The translations under genes were made by a program, and so were the position numbers. A DNA stretch of 64,000 bases from Gemmatimonadaceae bacterium (GTDB taxonomy: Bacteria; Gemmatimonadota; Gemmatimonadetes; Gemmatimonadales; Gemmatimonadaceae). The notes below the pieces were generated by a model. It made no database searches. It saw only the letters and a list, made by a program, of their open reading frames with translations, and had not been told where the DNA came from. The stretch lies in contig JAHBVS010000003.1 in NCBI GenBank assembly GCA_019637445.1, positions 62,001-126,000 of the forward strand. Reading direction: 5' to 3'. Positions 25,745-34,107 of this stretch are shown one piece after another (position 1 is the first letter of the stretch; each line of letters starts with the position of its first letter).

Positions 25745-27104
25745 CCAGCGTGTCCTTGGCATTGCCAAAGAGCATCTGCGTCTTGTCGTTGTAGAAGAGG
25801 TCGTTCTCGATGCCGGCGAAGCCCGCGCTCATGCCGCGCTTCATCACGATGATGCGCTTGGCGTAGTCCGCGTTGAGGATCGGCATGCCGTAGATCGGAC
25901 TGCCCGTGTCCGTGCGCGCCGCGGGATTCACCACGTCGTTGGCGCCGATCACCAGCGCCACGTCCGCCCGCTCGAACTCCGGATTGATCTCCTCCATGTC
26001 GAGCAGCTTGTCGTAGGGGATGTTCGCCTCGGCCAAGAGCACGTTCATATGGCCGGGCATACGACCGGCGACCGGATGGATGGCGAACTTCACCGTGCCG
26101 CCGCGCTTCTCGATGAGGTCCATCAGCTCGCGCACCTGGTGCTGGGCCTGCGCCACCGCGAGGCCATAGCCCGGCACGACGATCACCAACTGCGCATAGG
26201 CCAGTTGCAGCGCGGCTTCCTCGACATTGGTCGTCTTGACCGTGAGCCCCTCGGCGCTCCGGCCGCTGGAACTGGTGGTCGCCCCGAAGGCACCGAACAG
26301 CACGTTGGCCAACGAGCGGTTCATCGCCTTGCACATGATCTGCGAGAGGATGATGCCGCTGGAGCCCACCAAGGCGCCCGAGACCACCAGCACCTCGTTC
26401 TTGATCACGAAGCCCGTCATCGCCGCGGCGATGCCGGAGTACGAGTTGAGCAGCGAGATCACCACCGGCATGTCCGCGCCGCCGATCGGAATCACCAGCA
26501 GCACGCCAAGCAGCAGCGCGAGGCCGACGACGGCGTAAAACACCCACATCGGTTGGTTCGGCACGGTGATGATCCAAGCCGAGAGTCCCACGATGGCGGC
26601 AAAGAGCAGCGCGTTCACCGTCTTCTGGCCGCCGTAGACAATCGGCTTGCCACTCATCACTTCCTGCAGCTTGGCCCAGGCAATGCCCGAGCCCGTGAGC
26701 GTGACGGCGCCGATGAGGATGCCGAGCTGCGTTGAGAGGGCGACGTCGAAGGTCGCGGACGCGCCGATCTCGACGCCGTGCAGGTACTCGGCGGAGGCCA
26801 CGAGCAGCGACGCGCCGCCACCGACGCCGTTGAGCAGGGCGACCATCTGCGGCATCGCCGTCATCTGCACCGTGCGCGCCATCCAGAGGCCGACGCCGCC
26901 GCCGACCACGAGGCCGGCCGCAATCACGGGATACGTGACCGTCTTTGAACTGAGCAAGGTGATGACGATCGCCGCCAACATGCCGATGGACGAGATGCGA
27001 TTGCCGCTGCGGGCCGTGTCCGGGCTCTGCAGGCGGCGTAGGCCGGTGATGAAGAACAGCGCGGCCGCGAGATACAGGAGGCGTTCAAGGGCTGGGGAGA
27101 TCAC
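25713..27104 (-). CDS. pntB: NAD(P) transhydrogenase subunit beta
   Basis: 463 residues. The beta subunit of proton-translocating transhydrogenase, which drives hydride transfer from NADH to NADP+ using the proton gradient. The N-terminal 270 residues have nine or so membrane helices (SSIGMLAAIVITLLSS, LLNGVGGGASLLVA, MPVVISLLNSYSGIAAAMTG), and the soluble NADP-binding domain follows with VIVVPGYGLAVAQAQHQV, HPVAGRMPGHMNVLLAEA and ALVIGANDVVNPAA. Start GTG 27104 overlaps the stop of the small pntA part (GTGA). Last gene of the pnt operon. Confidence 0.96.
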   Translation of the reverse strand: MISPALERLLYLAAALFFITGLRRLQSPDTARSGNRISSIGMLAAIVITLLSSKTVTYPVIAAGLVVGGGVGLWMARTVQMTAMPQMVALLNGVGGGASLLVASAEYLHGVEIGASATFDVALSTQLGILIGAVTLTGSGIAWAKLQEVMSGKPIVYGGQKTVNALLFAAIVGLSAWIITVPNQPMWVFYAVVGLALLLGVLLVIPIGGADMPVVISLLNSYSGIAAAMTGFVIKNEVLVVSGALVGSSGIILSQIMCKAMNRSLANVLFGAFGATTSSSGRSAEGLTVKTTNVEEAALQLAYAQLVIVVPGYGLAVAQAQHQVRELMDLIEKRGGTVKFAIHPVAGRMPGHMNVLLAEANIPYDKLLDMEEINPEFERADVALVIGANDVVNPAARTDTGSPIYGMPILNADYAKRIIVMKRGMSAGFAGIENDLFYNDKTQMLFGNAKDTLVKLVGEVKQV

Positions 27105-27397
27105 TTGCCGCCCTCCGTCGGTGCCTTCTTGAACATCTCCAGCATCCGGTCTGTGACCGCGTAGCCGCCGAGCACGTTCATCATCGCGAAGACGATGGCG
27201 ATGAAGCCGAGGACCGAGCCGAGCCAGCCGTAGTCGGAGTGGCCGGCGATGGCCATCGCGCCCACGACGGTGATGCCGGAAACGGCATTGGCGCCCGACA
27301 TAAGCGGCGTGTGCAGCGTGGGCGGCACGCGCCCGATCAGCGAGGCGCCGAGGTAGGTCGAGAGGATGAAGACGACGATGAAGCCGATGAGGTCCAT
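27101..27397 (-). CDS. pntAB: NAD(P) transhydrogenase subunit alpha part 2 (membrane part)
   Basis: 98 residues with three membrane helices, corresponding to the C-terminal membrane segment of E. coli PntA encoded as a separate gene. TYLGASLIGRVPPTLHTPLM and GANAVSGITVVGA are the conserved helices, and LGGYAVTDRMLEMFK closes the protein. Its ATG shares a base with the stop of the large alpha part (TAATG) and its stop overlaps pntB, so all three parts are translationally coupled in the right stoichiometric order. Confidence 0.94.
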   Translation of the reverse strand: MDLIGFIVVFILSTYLGASLIGRVPPTLHTPLMSGANAVSGITVVGAMAIAGHSDYGWLGSVLGFIAIVFAMMNVLGGYAVTDRMLEMFKKAPTEGGK

Positions 27398-28494
27398 TAG
27401 GCAGCCCTCCCGGTGACGATCATCGCGCCGGTGATTTCGTCGTTCGGATCCACGTTGAGCGCCCCTTCCTTGGTGAGGAGGTGCTGCACGAAGGTGAGGA
27501 TGTTGCGGGAGAGCATCTGTGAGGCGTGGGTGGGCATCGAGGCGGGCAGGTTCACTGGCCCGATCACGCGCACGCCGTTCACGTCGACCGTCTCGCCGGC
27601 CTTTGTGGCCTCACAGTTGCCGCCGGACTCGGCGGCGAGGTCCACGATCACGGCGCCGGGAGCCATCGTCCGCACGGTCTCGGTGGAGATCAGGCGTGGG
27701 GCGGCGCGGCCAGGGATCTGCGCGGTGGTGATGACCAAATCCATGCCCTTGAGATGGTCACGCAGGGCTTGTTGGATGGCCTCCTGCTGCTCCTTGCTCT
27801 GCTCCTTGGCGTAGCCACCCGCCGTCTCGCTATCCGCCGCGATGAGGTCCTGGGCCACCACGGTCGCGCCCAGCGAACGGATTTGCTCGGCGGCCGCGGC
27901 ACGGATGTCGAATCCGGAGACCACGGCACCGAGGCGGCGCGCCGTGGCGATCGCCTGCAGGCCGGCGACGCCAGCGCCGAGGATGCAGCACTTGGACGGA
28001 GCGATGGTGCCCGCGGCCGTCGTGAGCATCGGCAGGAACTTGGTCAGTGCGCTCGCGCCGATCAGCACGGCCTTGTAGCCGGCGACGGTCGCCTGCGACG
28101 AGAGCACATCCATTGACTGTGCTCTCGTGATACGCGGGACCAGTTCCAGCGCAAAGGCCGTGACGCCGGCGGCATCGAGGGCCTTGATGGACTCGGCGCT
28201 TGTGGCCGGCGCGAGGAGGGAGACCAGATGGGCGCCGCGCCTGAGCTTGGTTGCCTCGTCTGGTGAGGGCTTCTGCACCTTGCAGATGAGGTCGGAGCCA
28301 CCGAGCAAGGCGGAGCGATCGATGAGTTGCGCGCCGGCGGCGGTGTACGCCGCGTCCGTGAAGCCAGCAGAAAGGCCGGCACCAGGTTCGACCTGCACCG
28401 TGACGCCGGCCTTCACCAGTCGTGCCGCGCTCTCTGGAATGAGCGCGACGCGCAGTTCGCCGGGGACGGTTTCCTTCGGAACACCGAGGATCAC
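27397..28494 (-). CDS. pntAA: NAD(P) transhydrogenase subunit alpha part 1 (NAD-binding)
   Basis: 365 residues, the soluble NAD(H)-binding part of the alpha subunit, related to alanine dehydrogenase. Visible are VPKETVPGELRVALIPES, the RITRAQSMDVLSSQATVAGY segment, the Rossmann motif CCILGAGVAGLQAIATA, and DLVITTAQIPGRAAPRLI. The start is GTG 28494. First gene of the three-gene pnt operon; its promoter should lie in the 427-base region before the fibre operon. Confidence 0.96.
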   Translation of the reverse strand: MILGVPKETVPGELRVALIPESAARLVKAGVTVQVEPGAGLSAGFTDAAYTAAGAQLIDRSALLGGSDLICKVQKPSPDEATKLRRGAHLVSLLAPATSAESIKALDAAGVTAFALELVPRITRAQSMDVLSSQATVAGYKAVLIGASALTKFLPMLTTAAGTIAPSKCCILGAGVAGLQAIATARRLGAVVSGFDIRAAAAEQIRSLGATVVAQDLIAADSETAGGYAKEQSKEQQEAIQQALRDHLKGMDLVITTAQIPGRAAPRLISTETVRTMAPGAVIVDLAAESGGNCEATKAGETVDVNGVRVIGPVNLPASMPTHASQMLSRNILTFVQHLLTKEGALNVDPNDEITGAMIVTGRAA

Positions 28495-28921
28495 GGGGAA
28501 TGTCCGGGAGGGGTTGGGCAGGAAACTGCAGGTGTGCGGCGGGAGAAGCTACCGGGAGTTTTCCCTCTTTGCATGGACGAATCCCCTACGTCGAGGTCAG
28601 GCAGTGGGAGCGGCGTCTCTCGCTGCGAGAATCCCGCGTTGCACTCGTGAGGGCTGTGCGTCCTAGGTCTCGATGGCTTGGCCCGGCCAAGGCCGTGAGG
28701 GCCTGACGATTTTCGGCTGTTCCGCGATCTTCCTAAGTCGTTGTATACCAACACATCACAATGTGATGCGGGGTGTTGTGTGGTGGGCCGAGGCACCCAA
28801 TACTTCGCCGCGTGACAGGTCAGTTCGTTGACGCTGTCAAGTTCGTGACCGGGTCGTTGACCGGTCGTCACTCGTTGGCAGTTCGCTTGTCAGTTCACCC
28901 CACTCTCAAAGGAGAGCACAG
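28495..28921. promoter_or_regulatory. Divergent control region between pnt and the fibre operon
   Basis: 427 bases with no convincing gene. It holds a nested palindrome (28749-28778), then a run of related TTCGTTGAC-like direct repeats (28823-28832, 28841-28850, 28853-28862, weaker copies to about 28890). A ribosome-binding site (AAAGGAGA, about 28908-28915) precedes the ATG at 28922. The combination suggests controlled transcription of the downstream operon. No sure -35/-10 pair was identified. Confidence 0.5.
28749..28778. promoter_or_regulatory. Nested palindrome, candidate operator
   Basis: CATCACA-A-TGTGATG (28754-28768) is a perfect 7-bp dyad with a one-base centre. It is nested in an outer repeat CAACAC (28749-28754) and GTGTTG (28773-28778). 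The shape fits a binding site for a dimeric regulator, for example of the FadR/GntR or CRP-like kinds; the protein is not identifiable from the window. Confidence 0.5.
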
Positions 28922-29473
28922 ATGTCCCGTTCGTTCGTTCGTTCCCTCGCGGTTGGTGCGCTGCTGCTGGCGGCGCCCGCGATCGTCGAGGCCCAGGGTT
29001 GCACCGTGATTGCGCCTGCGACCAGCTGCTTCATCAACCGCAACGCCACGCTTACGATCCCGTCGCTGGCGTTCATCAACATCACGGCAGCCGGCGACAT
29101 CGCGCTGTCGACGCCGGCGGACTGGGCGGCCTTCCTGACGGCTGGCACGCCGGTGACCACGGTCACGGCTGCTCCGTTGACGCTTCGTAGCAACACGACC
29201 TACGGCGTGGACATCGCCGCGGGCGCCATCGCCGGCGGCAGCCGTCCCTTGGGTGCGCACGGCTACAAGTTCCAGTCGGGCGCCTGCACGGCCGGTGGCT
29301 TCACGGCCTTCTCTGGCGCGACGCAGACGTTCATCGCGGCCGGCTCGGCGGCGACCAACGGCACCGGCGCCAACCTGTGCCTCGAGTCGACGTTCGACCC
29401 GAGTGACTTCGTGGGCAACCTCTCGGCGGGCTCGTACACCATCCCGCTGACGCTCACCATCACGGCCCCGTAA
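28922..29473 (+). CDS. Secreted fibre-subunit-like protein A
   Basis: 183 residues with a clear signal peptide (cleavage after IVEA, 24). The mature protein is Thr/Ala/Gly-rich and beta-strand rich with four Cys (27, 36, 122, 153) that could form two disulfides. It ends AGSYTIPLTLTITAP. The same kind of ending (AGSYTIPVRITLTAP) and the same N-terminal C-T-x-C pattern occur in the last gene of the operon. Small secreted proteins with a repeated C-terminal strand encoded beside a chaperone are typical of pilus subunits (compare DUF4402/spore-coat-U types). No exact family was recognised. First gene of the operon, 20 bases before the chaperone. Confidence 0.68.
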   Translation: MSRSFVRSLAVGALLLAAPAIVEAQGCTVIAPATSCFINRNATLTIPSLAFINITAAGDIALSTPADWAAFLTAGTPVTTVTAAPLTLRSNTTYGVDIAAGAIAGGSRPLGAHGYKFQSGACTAGGFTAFSGATQTFIAAGSAATNGTGANLCLESTFDPSDFVGNLSAGSYTIPLTLTITAP

Positions 29474-29493
29474 GGGTCCGCGACCTGCGACCC

Positions 29494-30339
29494 GTGACGG
29501 GACGGATTCGGGTGAACCTTGGCTTCCCCCTTCGCGCGCTGCTCTGGCTCGCGTTGGGGGCGGCCGGGTTCGCCGCCCCGATTCGGACGGTTCCTGCCCA
29601 GTTCACCGTCCTCCGGCTCGAGGAGCACATCGTCCTCGGCCGCGACTCGCTGACCCAAGTCATCCAGGTCCGGAGCGAGTCGGATACCCTCCAGCAGCTG
29701 CGGATCGAAGTGAAGGACTGGATCCGCGACTCCCTGGGCAACAACCTGTACGACTCCCTCGGCACGCAGCCGTCGAGCTGCGGTGGGCGCCTCGAGGTGT
29801 TTCCGCTGGCCCTGCAGCTGCCGCCGCGCAGCACGCAATACCTGCGCGTGAGCTACGCCCCGCGCGGTGCGGAAGATCCGGGCTGCTGGTCCATCATCCT
29901 GCTGGAAGCCGTGAAGCCGCCGAGCTTGGTGCAACGCGTCGAGGGCGCCGCGGTCACGCTGACGGTCTTGACGGGCGTCAAGCTGTACATCCATCGCGCC
30001 GGTGAGGTGTCGAACGGCGCCATCGACTACGCGGACGTCGAGGAGCGCTGGGAGATCGGCGCGGCAGGCGACTCCGCGTTGGTCCGCGAGCTCGTGGTAC
30101 GCTTCTCCAATACGGGCACCTCGCACCTGCAGGTCCGGACCAAGCTCGAGCTGCGCACGGAGCGCGCCTCGCTCCTTCGGGAAATCGAGGGACCGGAGGC
30201 GTACATCACGCCGGGTGCGTTTCGCGACGTGATCGTGCGGCTGCCCGAACTGGCGACGGGCCGGTACGCTGCCATCGTTCTGCTCGACTACGGCGCCAGC
30301 GAGATTCTCGCGGCGCAAGTGGAGTTCAGCATCCCGTGA
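29494..30339 (+). CDS. PapD-like periplasmic chaperone
   Basis: 281 residues, signal peptide about 1-35. The N-terminal Ig-like domain (about 38-150) has the layout of fimbrial chaperones: VIQVRSESDTLQQLRIEVKD, an acidic DG-like turn (RDSLGNNLYDSLGTQ), RLEVFPLALQLPPRSTQYLRV, which corresponds to the conserved vFP-(hydrophobic)-PG-x-Q-x-hRV strand, and CWSIILLEA. A second beta domain (about 160-281) follows. In chaperone-usher systems such a protein holds subunits by donor-strand complementation. Start GTG 29494; the stop overlaps the next start (GTGA). Assignment rests on pattern, not on an alignment. Confidence 0.68.
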   Translation: MTGRIRVNLGFPLRALLWLALGAAGFAAPIRTVPAQFTVLRLEEHIVLGRDSLTQVIQVRSESDTLQQLRIEVKDWIRDSLGNNLYDSLGTQPSSCGGRLEVFPLALQLPPRSTQYLRVSYAPRGAEDPGCWSIILLEAVKPPSLVQRVEGAAVTLTVLTGVKLYIHRAGEVSNGAIDYADVEERWEIGAAGDSALVRELVVRFSNTGTSHLQVRTKLELRTERASLLREIEGPEAYITPGAFRDVIVRLPELATGRYAAIVLLDYGASEILAAQVEFSIP

Positions 30340-30827
30340 GGATTGCCCGCCGCTTCCTGGGGGCCTTCGGCCTGCTCGCGACGCTCGCATCGACGGGCGC
30401 CGGCGCGCAGGGGCTGACGTTTACGTCGATGAGCGTGGCTGGATTCCCGCTCACGGTGACCGGCACCACGCCAGACAACTTCGACAGCGGGTCTATCCTC
30501 TTCGGCAACACCTCGTTCACGGTCAACCTGATCCTGAACTTCTTTGGCAACTTCAATCCGCGGGTGACCACGGTGCAGGTGCGCTGCGGCGCGCCCTGCC
30601 CGGCGTCTGTGGCGCAGGTGCAGTGGCGCCGCGCGGACCTGTCGACGTGGAACTCGCTTTCCACGGCGTTTGTCACCATCGAGACGCGCACAGCATACTA
30701 CAATGGCACCAACGACCCTTGGAGCCAGACGCTGCAGTGGCGCTACCTGTTGAACTGGGCGACCACGCCTCCTGTGGTCTCCCTGCAGTTTCCGATTGAC
30801 TTCCAGCTCGTGGTGACGGCCCCATGA
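30336..30827 (+). CDS. Secreted fibre-subunit-like protein B
   Basis: 163 residues, signal peptide cleaved near AGAQ (25). The mature part is strand-rich, with a Cys pair at 84 and 88 and several aromatic residues (WRRADLSTWNSL, AYYNG, WRYLLNW). The C-terminus FPIDFQLVVTAP shares the final TAP and the preceding alternating hydrophobic strand with subunits A and C. It could be a tip or adaptor subunit, since it is the least similar of the three; that is inference. It is coupled at both ends (GTGA and ATGA overlaps). Confidence 0.6.
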   Translation: MRIARRFLGAFGLLATLASTGAGAQGLTFTSMSVAGFPLTVTGTTPDNFDSGSILFGNTSFTVNLILNFFGNFNPRVTTVQVRCGAPCPASVAQVQWRRADLSTWNSLSTAFVTIETRTAYYNGTNDPWSQTLQWRYLLNWATTPPVVSLQFPIDFQLVVTAP

Positions 30828-33634
30828 GCGCACGATTCCCGCGATCACTGGCACTGTTGGGCCTCCTCGTGGCGACGCAGCTAGCGGCCGCAACCGCTGG
30901 CGAGCCGGACGACCGGGTGCGCACCGCGCCGGTGTCTATCTCGGGCGTGCCGCGCGCCTTGGTGAGCGTGGCCATCGAGGTGCCCAGCGACCTGCAGTCG
31001 GCGGACTCGCTGACCTTCAGCGTCGACGTGAAGGGCGGAGCCGAGGTGCTCGGGCGCCGCGAGGGCGCGGTCGTGCGCCACCAGGGCACCGGCCTCTGGC
31101 GGCCGATCCTCTTGACCGTCCGCGTCCCCTCGAATGCCAAGACCGGCTTGATCGACGTGGCCGACGTGATCTTTGCGGACGGCAGCGGGCGCGAGGTCGT
31201 CGTCCCGCTGGTGCTGCGCGTGCCCACGGTGAGCGAACTCCGGGTCGACGCGCCGAAAGTGTACGGGAACCTGATGCCCGGTGACCGCCTCGACCTCCTG
31301 TACCGCGTCCACAACGAGGGCAACGCTCCCGAGGTCCTGCTCCTGGAGTCGCGCGTGCCGTCGGGGTGGCGGTCTCGGATCATCGATACGCTGACGGTGT
31401 CCGTCGACCCGTTCGCGTCGGCTGAGCTCCGCGTGACCGTGCGCGTGCCGATTGGCTCGAATCGCGGTGAGTACTACGCGGCGGCCAATCTCCTTCGGCC
31501 GGACAACGACTCGTTGCTGGCGCCGACGGCGGTGACGGCACTGCACGTCGACGCGCGCCACGAGGTGCAAGAAGGCTCGCTGACCCTGCGTCCGATGACG
31601 GTGCTCACCGCGAGTAGCGTGGGGTCGGGCCTGACGGTGGGAATGCGCGCCGAAGGCAATATAGCCGAGGGCGTGCACGTCCGGGCCCAACTTCTGCCGC
31701 CGCAGCGCCGCTCGGGGCTCGAGACGATCGCACTTGCCTCGGTCGGTGGCCTCGGGAATCCGTTCCAGGCGTCCGTGACGGCCGAGACGTGGAGCGCAGA
31801 TGCCGGACTGGTGACGGCGGATCTCGCGCCGCTGACGGGCGTGCTGGCCATCGCCGAGGGTATGTCCGGGCAGGCCCGCCTCGGAGACCTGTCGATGCGC
31901 GCGTTCGCCGGCCGGTCCGGCCTGCGGGGCAGCGCCACCGGCTCGCACGTCGGCGCCGGCATGTGGATGCCGACGAACCTCGGTGACCTTGGCGTGACCG
32001 CCTCCATCCGTCGCGAAAGCTTTGGTGGCGGCTACGACCGCAGGCTGTCGGCGTTGGGCGTCGATCTTGGACGCACCCTGAACGACGGCACGCGCCTCAA
32101 CTCCTCGCTGGCGCTTCGTGGTACCGCCGATGGGCTTGGGCTGGGCTACCGTCTCGAAGGAGCGCGCGACTACGGCTCGGGCAGGGTTCGCGCCTCATAT
32201 GGGTACGCACCGGGTGGCAGCGCCGCCTTCGCGATCGGCACCCAGAACTTCGATGTGGAAGCGACGCACGAGTTCAGCGACAGGTGGCGGTCCACCGGCA
32301 CGCTGCGCACGATGAAGGACGACGCACCGTCGGGGCTCCAAGTGCGCTCCTTCGTGCTCGGGCTGGGGCAGCTCTATCAGTGGCGACCTGCGACCTCGTT
32401 CACGTTCAACGGCAGCGTCTCCACGTTCGGGGGTCGCGCGCCGTCGGCGAGCGGGGGGTCTTTCGGGTCGTCCAACCTGCTGAGTTCCCTCGGCGCCGCG
32501 CAGCGCTGGCACGAGTGGACGCTGAACTCCTCACTGCAACTGGGCATCGTGGGCCGCAGCACCGAACTTTCCAGCGGTGCGACCAACGACGTGCGCGTGC
32601 TCCAGAAGGGCATCCAGCTGTCGGCCTCGCGGTCGTGGCTGCAGGTCGGCCAAGTGTCGTTCGGCGGCAGCCGCCTCGTGACCGGCGCCGGTGCCGGACA
32701 GCCGACGAACGTCACGTCCATCTTCGGTCGCTTCTCCAGCGCCACGCTGCTGGTCGGTAGCTTCCCGTTGCGCGGCACGGCGGAGATGCAACTGCTCAAC
32801 GCAGAGTACACGCCGACGTTGGTGAGCTGGCGCGTCGGGGCGTCGACACCGCTGCCGATGGGCCTTGAGCTGGAGTCGAGCGTCGAGCGCAACCCGTTCT
32901 TCCTGGACCGCAATGGCAACGCCGGATGGGCGGTTGCGATGCGCGTCACCGCATCAGCGTCCGTGTTCACGCCGAAGCGCAGCGGCTATCAGGGCGTCGT
33001 CTTCGAGGATCACAATGGTAACGGGCAGCGCGATGCGGACGAGCCTGGGGTCGGCGGTGTGCGGGTCATCCACGGGGACCTCCGCATCTCGACCGACCGC
33101 GACGGCCGCTACACGCTTCCGCGCGGCGTGCGTGGTCGCGTTCGCGTGGACGTCGCGACGCTGCCCTCTGGCTGGTTGGTGCACCCCGGCGCCGCGGCGG
33201 GGGTGGACGAGCGCCTGGACGTGCCGTTGGTGGCGACTGGTGGCGTGACGCTGCGCCTCGTGGTGGATGCCGACGAGGACGGCCGCCGCCCGGAGGTCGA
33301 CCTGTCGGAAGCCAGCGTGTGGCTGGTCGATCGCGATGGTCGCGAGTGGCTGGGGCGCGCCACCCCGAACGGCGAGTACCGGTTCGAGAACATCCCCGCC
33401 GGTCGCTACGGCGTCCAGGCGGATCTCTCGCGGCTGACCGAGCCGCTTCGCGTGGCAGAGGGCGAGTCGGCGCAGGTGGTGGCCGGAAGCACACGTGCTC
33501 ACACCGTGCACCTCCGTGGTCGCGCGGTGCGCATCATCCAGCCGCCTAGCCGCGGCGGCACCGGTGGACGCGGCGGCACGCGCGGTAGTGGGCGGGGAGG
33601 CCATACCGGCAGCGGCGCGGAGAGCAGCCGGTGA
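30824..33634 (+). CDS. Usher-like outer-membrane barrel with Ig and SdrB-like domains
   Basis: 936 residues. Signal peptide about 1-26. N-terminal beta domains (about 30-235) include a NEW3/CARDB-like Ig unit (VHNEGNAPEVLLLESRVPSGW). Residues about 245-710 are long alternating amphipathic strands with Gly/Ser turns, consistent with a large outer-membrane barrel. Then come an SdrB/Cna-B-like unit from about 721 with a Ca-loop-like DHNGNGQRDADEPG and a second such unit (about 806-900), and a Gly/Arg/Thr tail. A classical FimD/PapC usher was not recognised, yet position and partners are those of an usher. Start ATG 30824 (ATGA overlap); the stop overlaps the next gene. Confidence 0.65.
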   Translation: MSARFPRSLALLGLLVATQLAAATAGEPDDRVRTAPVSISGVPRALVSVAIEVPSDLQSADSLTFSVDVKGGAEVLGRREGAVVRHQGTGLWRPILLTVRVPSNAKTGLIDVADVIFADGSGREVVVPLVLRVPTVSELRVDAPKVYGNLMPGDRLDLLYRVHNEGNAPEVLLLESRVPSGWRSRIIDTLTVSVDPFASAELRVTVRVPIGSNRGEYYAAANLLRPDNDSLLAPTAVTALHVDARHEVQEGSLTLRPMTVLTASSVGSGLTVGMRAEGNIAEGVHVRAQLLPPQRRSGLETIALASVGGLGNPFQASVTAETWSADAGLVTADLAPLTGVLAIAEGMSGQARLGDLSMRAFAGRSGLRGSATGSHVGAGMWMPTNLGDLGVTASIRRESFGGGYDRRLSALGVDLGRTLNDGTRLNSSLALRGTADGLGLGYRLEGARDYGSGRVRASYGYAPGGSAAFAIGTQNFDVEATHEFSDRWRSTGTLRTMKDDAPSGLQVRSFVLGLGQLYQWRPATSFTFNGSVSTFGGRAPSASGGSFGSSNLLSSLGAAQRWHEWTLNSSLQLGIVGRSTELSSGATNDVRVLQKGIQLSASRSWLQVGQVSFGGSRLVTGAGAGQPTNVTSIFGRFSSATLLVGSFPLRGTAEMQLLNAEYTPTLVSWRVGASTPLPMGLELESSVERNPFFLDRNGNAGWAVAMRVTASASVFTPKRSGYQGVVFEDHNGNGQRDADEPGVGGVRVIHGDLRISTDRDGRYTLPRGVRGRVRVDVATLPSGWLVHPGAAAGVDERLDVPLVATGGVTLRLVVDADEDGRRPEVDLSEASVWLVDRDGREWLGRATPNGEYRFENIPAGRYGVQADLSRLTEPLRVAEGESAQVVAGSTRAHTVHLRGRAVRIIQPPSRGGTGGRGGTRGSGRGGHTGSGAESSR

Positions 33635-34107
33635 GGGTGTCGCGACGTGGCGGGCCGACCCGCGGCGGACGGTCTCGTGGCTGGGGAAGGTCACTCAGGT
33701 TCGCGACCCTGGCCGCCGTGCTGCCGGCCGGCGCCTGTGGCCTGCTCACGGGCCCGCTCGACGGCGATGCCCACGATCTGAGGGGCGAGTGGGCCCTGAG
33801 CGGAGCGCAGTCGAGCCCATCCCTCCAAATCGTCGGAGAGATCAGCATCACCACGCAGCATCGTGGTGAGATATTCGGTACGGCGCAGTGGGAGGAGCGC
33901 GATGGTTTCGGGGGCGTGACCGTGGCCGGCGGGACGCTCGCCGGCATCGTCGCGACGGTGGAGGATGTGGACTTCGACGTGCAGATAGGAGGCAATCCGC
34001 GCCGGTTTATCGGCCGCATCGTGGCCGACACGATTGCGGGCACCTGGATCCAGGCGGTTGGGGGCCTGAGCGGGACGTTTCGCGCCGTCCGCGGAGCGAC
34101 GCCGTGA
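33631..34107 (+). CDS. Small lipoprotein of the fibre operon
   Basis: 158 residues. A long basic N-region (1-22) precedes a hydrophobic stretch and lipobox PAGAC (Cys36). The mature part is a small beta-rich domain (LRGEWALSGAQSS, HRGEIFGTAQWEERD, ADTIAGTWIQAVGGLSGTFRA) like many small lipocalin-like lipoproteins of this lineage. Function unknown; coupling by GTGA on both sides ties it to the barrel protein and the last subunit. It could be an outer-membrane partner of the barrel. Confidence 0.6.
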   Translation: MRVSRRGGPTRGGRSRGWGRSLRFATLAAVLPAGACGLLTGPLDGDAHDLRGEWALSGAQSSPSLQIVGEISITTQHRGEIFGTAQWEERDGFGGVTVAGGTLAGIVATVEDVDFDVQIGGNPRRFIGRIVADTIAGTWIQAVGGLSGTFRAVRGATP

